Assembly: GCA_027295475.1 (NCBI GenBank)
Contig: JAPUKV010000133.1
Span: forward strand, 1-15,800
Source of the DNA: Pseudomonadota bacterium
GTDB taxonomy: Bacteria > Pseudomonadota > Gammaproteobacteria > Woeseiales > Woeseiaceae
DNA length: 15,800 nucleotides
Direction of reading: 5' to 3'
Shown: piece after piece, positions 1 to 6,713 of the stretch
How positions within the stretch are numbered: the stretch's first letter is position 1
How the letters are laid out: every line of letters starts with the position of its first letter
Notes under the pieces: model-generated
Told to the model about the DNA's origin: nothing
Seen by the model: only the letters and a program-made list of their open reading frames with translations
Databases searched by the model: none
Position numbers and translations under genes: made by a program

Positions 1-995
1 GGATCCGACTCGGCTCCGGCCGAGGTCCTCAACAGGCCGCGAAACGCTTTGCTCGCACCGCGCCTTTCCTGCACGACCTCGAAGACCTCGGCCGCAATAG
101 GCATCTCCACGCCGTACTCGTCCGCGAGCGCCATGACAGTCGGTGCACTCTTGACGCCTTCGGCGACCATGTACATCTCGTCGGTAATTTCGGTTATCGA
201 CCTGCCCTTGCCCAGTTCAAAACCGACAGTGCGATTTCTGCTTTGGGTGCTCGTACAAGTCGCAACGAGGTCGCCCATGCCTGTCAGGCCCGCAAAGGTC
301 TGCGATTCTCCACCCATGGCAACGCCCAGCCGGGTAATTTCGGCAAGTCCCCGTGTGATGACGGCGGACCGCGTATTCTCCCCGGCGCCCTGGCCGTCCC
401 CCATGCCGGCCGCGATCGCGATGATGTTCTTCAACACACCGCCCAATTCGCAACCAACAACGTCGTGATTAGTGTAGACGCGAAACAGCCCGCTGTTAAA
501 CGTCTTTTGTAATTCTTTGACAATAATTTCGTCTGCCATTGCGATCACGCTCGCCGCAGCGTAACCGGCCATGATTTCCCTTGCCAGATTGGGCCCCGTC
601 AGAACACCGGCGGGATGTCCGGGCAATACCTCCTCGATTATCTCGGTCATGCGCATTCTTGTATCGAGTTCGAGCCCTTTGGAGAGGCTGACTACCGGGA
701 CCCAGGGACGTATGTGATCTTTGACTTGTTCAAGCACGCCGCGAAACCCTTGCGACGGAATGCCCATTACGATGACGTCTTTTCCTGCGACCGCCTCTGC
801 GAGGTCGGCTGTCGCGACAAGCTTTTTGGAGAGCTTTGCATCGGGCAGGTATTTCTTGTTCGTGTGGTCTTTATTGACCTCGTCGACGGTCGCCGGATCG
901 CGCGCCCACAGCGTAGTGGACGTATTTCGTGCGACCAGGGCGGCGACGGTCGTTCCCCAGGAGCCGCCTCCCAGTATTCCGACATTGAGATTCAT
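1..995 (-). CDS. gpsA: NAD(P)-dependent glycerol-3-phosphate dehydrogenase GpsA (3' end cut by window)
   Basis: Reduces dihydroxyacetone phosphate to sn-glycerol-3-phosphate in the cytosol, supplying the backbone for glycerolipids. The frame is open for 331 codons to the window edge with no stop. E. coli GpsA has 339 residues, so probably only a few residues are missing. Visible motifs: the Rossmann loop GILGGGSWGT (6-15), LTGPNLAREI (132-141), the catalytic-lysine signature GGVLKN (K189) leading into GENTRSA, and GLTGMGDLVATCTS (236-249) followed by SRNR. The ATG lies 3 nt after the stop of the upstream hydrolase gene, so translation is probably coupled. The motif variants (GPNLAREI rather than GPSFA; GENT; ATCTS) recall actinobacterial GpsA more than the usual proteobacterial enzyme. 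That comparison is from memory and not computed. Family assignment is very secure. Confidence 0.96.
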   Translation of the reverse strand, partial: MNLNVGILGGGSWGTTVAALVARNTSTTLWARDPATVDEVNKDHTNKKYLPDAKLSKKLVATADLAEAVAGKDVIVMGIPSQGFRGVLEQVKDHIRPWVPVVSLSKGLELDTRMRMTEIIEEVLPGHPAGVLTGPNLAREIMAGYAAASVIAMADEIIVKELQKTFNSGLFRVYTNHDVVGCELGGVLKNIIAIAAGMGDGQGAGENTRSAVITRGLAEITRLGVAMGGESQTFAGLTGMGDLVATCTSTQSRNRTVGFELGKGRSITEITDEMYMVAEGVKSAPTVMALADEYGVEMPIAAEVFEVVQERRGASKAFRGLLRTSAGAESD

Positions 996-998
996 TGC

Positions 999-1949
999 TT
1001 AGCCACCGCCTGCATGAGATTCCACTCCAGCGATCAGGTCGATGTGATGGCCAGCGGTTACGCCTGGACTTTCGATCATTGGCACATGCCCTACGTCCTC
1101 GAGTATGACAACTTTGTTATCGGGGATTGCAGCGGCCATGACTTCGGTGCAGCTGACGTCGATCAGCCTGTCATGCCGCCCCCAGATGATCAATGTCGGC
1201 ATTGCTACATCCCTCAACCTCTCTGTCAGGTCATACTTCAGCACCTCGTCAGTGAGCGCCCAGAAAACTTTATTGAGAAAATCAAAATGCCGGATATGGA
1301 CTTCCAGCATTGCCCGCATCATGAACCTGGGCGATGGGATGCGCTTGTACATGACGAAATCCAAAAGGCGATCGAAATCATCCAACGATGATGCAACCAA
1401 CGGATTCGTTCCTTCTTTAACGGCCAGCTCGAGTTCGCTCGTATGCTTGCTGGTAACTCCCGCATTGTCGATCAACGTCAGGGTCTTTAGTCGATTGGGG
1501 TAAGTCAGCGCATAGTGCAGGGCTATATAGCCCCCCATGGAATTACCGGCGAGATGAAAACTGTCCACACCGAGTTCGACGAGAAACGCGTGCAGGCGCT
1601 CGGTCTGGGCCACGCCTCCGTGGTCCCAGTCGGGATTGCGGACATTTTTGCCGAAGCCGGGAAGGTCGGGCGCAATGAGCCGAAAGCGTTTCGTAAAGTA
1701 ACGGGCATACAAGACCCAGTTGTCCTTGTCGCCGCCGAAGCCGTGCAGCGTAACGACTGTATCGCCATCCGCCGGACCGCCCTCCAGGTACGGCCAGGTA
1801 ACGCCATCCACAACGACAGATTTCGCGGCCAGACGGCCCCATTTGCGCGCCAGTCCGATGACCAGGTCAACAAGCCGCGCCGGGAAGATGAAATACAGGC
1901 CGACGAGCGCAATGCCTGCGGCTATCAGCAGCCAGATGAACCAGTTCAT
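999..1949 (-). CDS. Membrane-anchored alpha/beta-hydrolase (lipase/esterase-like)
   Basis: A 316-residue serine hydrolase. Residues 3-22 are a strongly hydrophobic segment followed by basic residues (R35, K36, R39), which suggests an uncleaved inner-membrane anchor or signal anchor. The fold is clear: oxyanion loop HGFGG (69-73), DLPGFG (95-100), nucleophile elbow GNSMGG (S137), acid GRHD (D260) and histidine GHVPMIESP (H288). The nucleophile is serine, so dehalogenase and epoxide-hydrolase functions are unlikely. The general form recalls Lip3/LipG-type membrane lipases of proteobacteria (inference). It lies fifth in the lipid operon, 19 nt after the monoacylglycerol-lipase-like gene and 3 nt before gpsA, so an acylglycerol or phospholipid substrate is plausible. 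The exact substrate cannot be read from the sequence. Confidence 0.88.
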   Translation of the reverse strand: MNWFIWLLIAAGIALVGLYFIFPARLVDLVIGLARKWGRLAAKSVVVDGVTWPYLEGGPADGDTVVTLHGFGGDKDNWVLYARYFTKRFRLIAPDLPGFGKNVRNPDWDHGGVAQTERLHAFLVELGVDSFHLAGNSMGGYIALHYALTYPNRLKTLTLIDNAGVTSKHTSELELAVKEGTNPLVASSLDDFDRLLDFVMYKRIPSPRFMMRAMLEVHIRHFDFLNKVFWALTDEVLKYDLTERLRDVAMPTLIIWGRHDRLIDVSCTEVMAAAIPDNKVVILEDVGHVPMIESPGVTAGHHIDLIAGVESHAGGG

Positions 1950-1968
1950 GAGTGTCTGATCTCAGGCA

Positions 1969-2820
1969 TCAGCTCTGCGCCGGGGACACGAGGCGCGGCG
2001 CCAGCCAGTCTGCGATATCGGTCATTACGTCTTCCTGCTCCGGCTCATTGAAAATCTCGTGATACAAGCCTTCGTAAATGATGAGCTTCTTGTCTGTCGA
2101 GCCTGTTTTCTGATGCAACATTTTTGAGCCCGCAGGAAGCGTCATGTCGTCGCATTCACCGTGAAGAATGAGCATAGGTAATTCTATAGTGGCGAGTTTC
2201 TCTTCGAGCCCCGCCATCGCACTGAAAAGCTGCTGCAAGAGACGCGCGGTGACCTTCCCTGTAAACACGAGAGGATCGTTACGATAACCATCGACTACCG
2301 CAGGGTCGCGGCTGACTTTCGATGCATCGAGTTGCATCACGCGCAGTTTCGGCAAGAATTTGGAGAACAATTGCACTGTGAGGCGTTGCAGAAATGATAG
2401 TTCTACAACAGGCTGCACTGCAGATCCTGAGAGAATGCAGCCCGCAAACTCGGACTGGTGCTCAATGAGAAAATACGTCGCGATCAGCCCACCCATGCTG
2501 TGGCCGACCAGGAATACGAATGTATCCGGAATTTCTTCGCGCACTTTTTCGAGGAGCAAGCCGACGCCGTCCGTAAATTGAGAAAACCGCCGGATATGGC
2601 AGCGGTCACCGTCAGATTCGCCGTGCCCCGGATGGTCCAGTGCATAGACAGCGTAGCCCCGGTCGACAAAAAATCGGGCAAAGTTCTGATAACGGCCGGA
2701 ATGCTCCGCGAGTCCGTGAGCAATCAGCAACACCGCTCTCGGTCGATCGAAAGGCTGCCAGCTCTGATAGTAAAGTGAAACACCCGCTGGAGTCTTGAGC
2801 GTCCCTTCGTCGTGCTTCAT
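1969..2820 (-). CDS. Monoacylglycerol lipase / lysophospholipase-like alpha/beta-hydrolase
   Basis: A 283-residue soluble hydrolase of the Hydrolase_4 (serine aminopeptidase S33-like) group, which includes monoacylglycerol lipases and PldB-like lysophospholipases. Visible features: oxyanion motif AHGLAEHSGRY (34-44), LDHPGHGESDG (61-71), nucleophile elbow GHSMGG (S108), acid within LHGECDD (D224 most likely) and histidine YHEIFNEP (H254). The HGxxEHSxRY and YHExxNE patterns are typical of monoacylglycerol lipases. No signal peptide is seen, so it is probably cytosolic. The ATG overlaps the stop of the preceding acyltransferase gene by 4 nt (ATGA), a sign of translational coupling. In this operon it would hydrolyse partial glycerides or recycle acyl chains; the substrate is inferred. 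Confidence 0.9.
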   Translation of the reverse strand: MKHDEGTLKTPAGVSLYYQSWQPFDRPRAVLLIAHGLAEHSGRYQNFARFFVDRGYAVYALDHPGHGESDGDRCHIRRFSQFTDGVGLLLEKVREEIPDTFVFLVGHSMGGLIATYFLIEHQSEFAGCILSGSAVQPVVELSFLQRLTVQLFSKFLPKLRVMQLDASKVSRDPAVVDGYRNDPLVFTGKVTARLLQQLFSAMAGLEEKLATIELPMLILHGECDDMTLPAGSKMLHQKTGSTDKKLIIYEGLYHEIFNEPEQEDVMTDIADWLAPRLVSPAQS

Positions 2821-4298
2821 TGCGGTGCTACTTCCTTCGGCGCTACTTCCTTCGGTGCTGAGGCATCGGCGGCATCAATGGCGTCGTTGGCAGACTCAAG
2901 CAAGTCGTCCAACGCGCCTCGCAGGCAGTCCATGAAGAAGTCGACGTCGGGCAGGATTTCCCGCGTCGATGTGACGCTGAACGAAATCTGACCGTCGTAA
3001 CTTGGCGTGGCAATAAAAAGGCCCATGCCATTGGTCAGTGGCGCCATGGCATAACTATGCAATATTTTCGCGCCGTTCATATAAAGGGTGGTTTGAGGTC
3101 CGGGCACATTCGATATGAACAGGTTGCAGACCATTGGCGCCATCCCGGCCCGTAGTACGAGCCGGCCGGCAAGGACCTGGGTAGCCGCCGGCACATGTTG
3201 CGTGAGATCCGTCATCAGGCGAGCTGATAAACCCGCCTTGGCCTCTTTGGATCTCCTGGTCGTTTTCACAATCTTGCGAAGCCGCGCCAGCCGGTCTTCG
3301 ATATCCGTAAAAATGCGGGTAGTCATCGCCGTAATCCGGTTACCGCCATTCCCGGGATCGGCCGAAGCGCCCGTTCTTGGCCGGGCGTTAATCGGCACCC
3401 AGGCCACCAGAGACCTGTCCGGTAATTCGCCATGGTGCAGCAGATATCGGCGTAGCCCACCACTGCAGACGGCGAGCACGACATCATTGATTGTGGCGCC
3501 GTCGACGGCCTGCCTGATCGTCTTGAAGTCAGCGAGATCGAATACCGTTGCATCAAACATCTTGTGCGCCGACACCGTAACGTTGAATCGCGTATGCGGC
3601 ACGCCGGCGCTGTCGTCATCCGGCCGAATTTTGTTCTGATATGCCTGATAAAGCGTCGGGGCGCTCCGCAAAACCGTATCGAACATCCGTACCGGCGACG
3701 TTGCGTTGTTGATTATTGCTCGGCCGAGCATTTCGACCAGAGTGGGTTTGGGAGCACGTTCGAATGTTGTTGCATCGGCTTCGAAGGCCGGCGTGCCCTC
3801 GGCATCGATGTCGCAGAGGGAGCCGAAAAATTTCATGGCCGATGCACCGTCCACAGCCGCGTGGTGGACCTTGATCGCAATCGCATAACTGCCGGGCGGG
3901 AACCCTTCGATGTTATCCAGCCCTTCCACCACATACATCTCCCACGGCGGACGTTGCATCGCTATCGGCCGGGAATGGTAGCGGGCCATTAGAATGCAAA
4001 ACTGCCGCCAGTCGCCCGGCTCGGGCAGGCGCCCATGGCGCATATGAAATTCGATATCGAAAAACTCGTCATCGGCCCAGTACGGATAGTCGAGTTCAAA
4101 TGGCACGTGAACGAGCCGGCGCGTGAAAACCGGCGAGGCATTGAGGCGGCTTTCAACATGACGAATGATGTCTTTGAAGCGAACCTTGCCGCCTGCGGCG
4201 GTCGATGGATCGTAAATGTAGACAGCCGTGACATGCGTCAGGTTGTCGTCCGACTCCATGTAAAGAAACTGTGCATCCTGGGCGCTGAGTTGTTGCAT
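2817..4298 (-). CDS. Wax ester synthase / acyl-CoA:diacylglycerol acyltransferase (WS/DGAT)
   Basis: A 493-residue member of the bacterial WS/DGAT family, which transfers an acyl group from acyl-CoA to diacylglycerol (making triacylglycerol) or to a fatty alcohol (making wax ester), typically at the membrane or lipid droplet. Visible features: N-terminal LSAQDAQFLYMES, the RPPWE segment (116-120), the catalytic motif HHAAVDG (145-151, H145, H146 and D150), the INDVVLAVCSGGLRRYL block beginning at residue 270, and NLFISNVPGPQ (392-402). Length matches the family (about 450-500). The neighbours make glycerol-3-phosphate and acylate it, and no fatty-alcohol-forming reductase is present, so triacylglycerol synthesis is the more likely role. 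A plausible ribosome-binding site (AGGATAGGA) precedes the ATG. The C terminus ends in a low-complexity tail with a PKEVA repeat encoded by a 15-bp tandem duplication. Confidence 0.95.
   Translation of the reverse strand: MQQLSAQDAQFLYMESDDNLTHVTAVYIYDPSTAAGGKVRFKDIIRHVESRLNASPVFTRRLVHVPFELDYPYWADDEFFDIEFHMRHGRLPEPGDWRQFCILMARYHSRPIAMQRPPWEMYVVEGLDNIEGFPPGSYAIAIKVHHAAVDGASAMKFFGSLCDIDAEGTPAFEADATTFERAPKPTLVEMLGRAIINNATSPVRMFDTVLRSAPTLYQAYQNKIRPDDDSAGVPHTRFNVTVSAHKMFDATVFDLADFKTIRQAVDGATINDVVLAVCSGGLRRYLLHHGELPDRSLVAWVPINARPRTGASADPGNGGNRITAMTTRIFTDIEDRLARLRKIVKTTRRSKEAKAGLSARLMTDLTQHVPAATQVLAGRLVLRAGMAPMVCNLFISNVPGPQTTLYMNGAKILHSYAMAPLTNGMGLFIATPSYDGQISFSVTSTREILPDVDFFMDCLRGALDDLLESANDAIDAADASAPKEVAPKEVAPQ
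2824..2859. repeat. 15-bp tandem duplication in the WS/DGAT C-terminal tail
   Basis: Two adjacent 15-bp units, 2824-2838 and 2839-2853, differ at one base and are followed by a 6-bp partial third copy (GGTGCT). They encode the repeated PKEVA at the very end of the acyltransferase. The unit length is a multiple of three, so copy changes would keep the frame. Confidence 0.85.
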
Positions 4299-4344
4299 CT
4301 GGTTGTCCTATCCTGAATTCTGAATCGTGCGAATGACTAATGTG

Positions 4345-6702
4345 CTATTGATTGCTCGCCCGCGCGACGGGCGCAACGTGGCTCTCTGCGGTCTTGAGCT
4401 TCTGCCCGCGTACCATCAGCGCCAGCGCCCTGATTCGATGAATCCTTGCCAGCAAATCACGCAGCTCGAGCGCGATCGAGTTGCGCCGGGACGGCAGGGA
4501 ATCGTCTCCGGCCACTATCAGACCTTGATTCTCCATGAGTTTATAGGCATTTCCGAACAGCAACGCACTGATTGACGCCTCGCTCGAGATCCGGCGCTGC
4601 AAATACAGCTGCCGCGCGTATTTGGTCGCACGCGTCATACAATCTTGCTCATCGAATGTCTCATCCGCGGCAAGACCCGCGAGCAGGTCTGCGACGACCG
4701 AGTAGGCCTCGATGAAATGCAACAGCGTTGCATGAGCCACAAATGGTTGCACCGTTGCCAGCATCTGACTGATCGCCGTGCTGCCTTCCGCCAGAACCGA
4801 CTCCCATTGCGTCTCAATTTCGCTGAGTTCGCCTTTCAGCTCATCCCTGAACTGTGGCAACGGTGAATAAAAGAACTCGAACTTCATAAGATCGCGCACT
4901 CGCTCGGCTTCCTTCCAGAACACTTCGTCCGCCGGTTCGTCGTATGCATCGCTGGCCTTGGCAAGTGCAAGTTCCGTGATTGCCTTGTTGACGAAATAAT
5001 GAATAACGGTATTGCGGTAATAGCTGGCCTGCAATTGTTGATCGGGCGCAATACCGTACACGGACTGTGGACCCTCCGCATAACGGGTAAACAGACCGCT
5101 GTTGATCATGATGCTGGCAATTGCCCGAAGATGATCGGCGTTTTGCAGATGGAAGTCGCTCGTCATCTGAATGTTTCTGCGATTCGCCCAGTCCATCAGC
5201 GCGCGCACCTCAACTCTGAGCTCCTCGGTAGTCAGCGCCTGCGGCGTCGCGCCAAGCAGGACCATGCTGGTAAGCGATGGCAGCGTAATCGGCGTCGCCG
5301 CGTTGGCACTGACAGCAACCTGAAAGGCGATTTTCGACAACGCCATAGGATCGTCATCCGGCGGCGCCTTCTCCAACACGACCGGTTCACTGAAATTTAT
5401 GTAGACCCGGCCCATCGGCTGTCGCAGGCGGCTGAGATAACCCAGGAACCAGCGCAGGGATTCTGGCTTTTTCTTGGTGCCAGTCTGTTCCGCCGCGTAA
5501 TCCGCGACATCGGTGATCAGGTCATAACTGATCGTCACCGGAAGAATGTGAATGTTTCTGGCGTCCGTTTCCCGAGCTGCGTCAAGCGCGTATTTGAGCA
5601 AACCGTAACGAGGTGGCATCAGTTTGCCCACCCTTGATCGCGTACCTTCAAACGCCCAGCTCAGCGGAAAATGTTTCTCCATGAGGTAGCCTATGTAGTG
5701 CCGCAGTACCAGCTTGTACAGGGGGTTGTCCTTGAACGTCCGGCGAATGAATATTGTTGCCGTACGACGTCCCAGGAATCCGAAGCCCCCAAAAGCCATG
5801 TTGATGCCGCCGAGGATGTGCGGCGCCGGAAAATCGTTATCGAAACACACGGCGTTCATTGCGAATCCGTCAACGTGGGACTTATGGGTCCATAAGATCA
5901 CCGAGGGGTTCTCCCGCACCAGATTTCGTACGCGTTCGATGTCCTTTTTGTCATAGACGATATCGGCTTCGTATCCCTGCGTACAAATGAAGCGATTAAG
6001 CGCACCCATGACGTCAATCCAGAAAGTCGATGGCCTCGCGATCATCTCCCGCATATAGGTCTGCGCCTCGCGCATCAGTTCACGGCGCGGTTTGCCCAGT
6101 TCGGCGGAAAGTTCGTCGATGGCCGCATTGAATTTGCTGCTTGCCTGCAAGTATTCGGCAACAAATCTCGGCACTTTGTATCGGCTGCCTTGCAAACCCC
6201 GTTCAGCAATATCCAGAACCAGCCCGGCCTGCCGCTCGACGAAGCTCACGAACCCGTCCGGCTCATTTTGCGCGTTGCCGGCGGCAGTTTGATCGAATCG
6301 TTTGTGTAGCTGGACGATCGTTGCGGGCTGCCCCACGACGTAAGCCACACGCTCGGGATGTTGGCGCCGGATGAGCCTTGCCCTCATTTTGCCGGGGCTG
6401 CGCCGGTCGCCGAGCAACAAGTCCCGAAGTCTCGGCGCATCTTTCGCGACGCCCGGGGGCTGCCAGACTACCCGAAGCGGCGCGATTAACGTGTCTTCCG
6501 GCGCGCTCAGCGCATGGCTGAGGCGATCTGAATTTCCTGAACGCAATATCGGAACTGTGAACGGCTGCGCATTCAACGCGCCGAGCGGGCGCTCTTTATG
6601 CAACCACTCTTTGAGCAGTTCCTCCTCGAAACTGTGTGCGGCATCGAGTAAGTATATTAACGGCTGGCCGTTTGCTATCGAATGCACTTCGGCAATGTTC
6701 AT
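4345..6702 (-). CDS. plsB: Glycerol-3-phosphate 1-O-acyltransferase, PlsB family
   Basis: A 785-residue membrane-associated acyltransferase that makes lysophosphatidate (1-acyl-glycerol-3-phosphate), the first acylation step; E. coli PlsB has 807. All four GPAT motifs are visible. Motif I is THKSHVDG (catalytic H273 and D278). Motif II is the GGINMAFGG to FIRRTFKDNPLY stretch (298-328). Motif III is FEGTRSRVGK (351-360), and motif IV is HILPVTISYD (385-394). Motif III has EGTR where E. coli PlsB has EGGR; EGTR is usual in PlsC and in mitochondrial-type GPATs. From memory, the WSxEGxRxRxGKLxPP context and the later NFSEPV resemble mycobacterial PlsB2 more than E. coli PlsB. The start lies 11 nt after the HAD/PlsC stop, in the same operon. 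It need not be the cell's housekeeping GPAT. Confidence 0.94.
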   Translation of the reverse strand: MNIAEVHSIANGQPLIYLLDAAHSFEEELLKEWLHKERPLGALNAQPFTVPILRSGNSDRLSHALSAPEDTLIAPLRVVWQPPGVAKDAPRLRDLLLGDRRSPGKMRARLIRRQHPERVAYVVGQPATIVQLHKRFDQTAAGNAQNEPDGFVSFVERQAGLVLDIAERGLQGSRYKVPRFVAEYLQASSKFNAAIDELSAELGKPRRELMREAQTYMREMIARPSTFWIDVMGALNRFICTQGYEADIVYDKKDIERVRNLVRENPSVILWTHKSHVDGFAMNAVCFDNDFPAPHILGGINMAFGGFGFLGRRTATIFIRRTFKDNPLYKLVLRHYIGYLMEKHFPLSWAFEGTRSRVGKLMPPRYGLLKYALDAARETDARNIHILPVTISYDLITDVADYAAEQTGTKKKPESLRWFLGYLSRLRQPMGRVYINFSEPVVLEKAPPDDDPMALSKIAFQVAVSANAATPITLPSLTSMVLLGATPQALTTEELRVEVRALMDWANRRNIQMTSDFHLQNADHLRAIASIMINSGLFTRYAEGPQSVYGIAPDQQLQASYYRNTVIHYFVNKAITELALAKASDAYDEPADEVFWKEAERVRDLMKFEFFYSPLPQFRDELKGELSEIETQWESVLAEGSTAISQMLATVQPFVAHATLLHFIEAYSVVADLLAGLAADETFDEQDCMTRATKYARQLYLQRRISSEASISALLFGNAYKLMENQGLIVAGDDSLPSRRNSIALELRDLLARIHRIRALALMVRGQKLKTAESHVAPVARASNQ

Positions 6703-6713
6703 TCAGGCCACGC

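Noticed and set aside
1..6. BamHI site at the window edge as a cloning junction
   Set aside because: gpsA reads through normally to the first base, and the same hexamer occurs by chance elsewhere (15474). There is no sign of a chimera.
615..1391. 258-codon plus-strand open frame
   Set aside because: It lies opposite gpsA and the membrane hydrolase, both of which have full catalytic motifs on the minus strand. Its own protein shows no recognisable domain.
999..1949. Haloalkane dehalogenase or epoxide hydrolase
   Set aside because: The nucleophile elbow is GNSMGG with serine, not aspartate.
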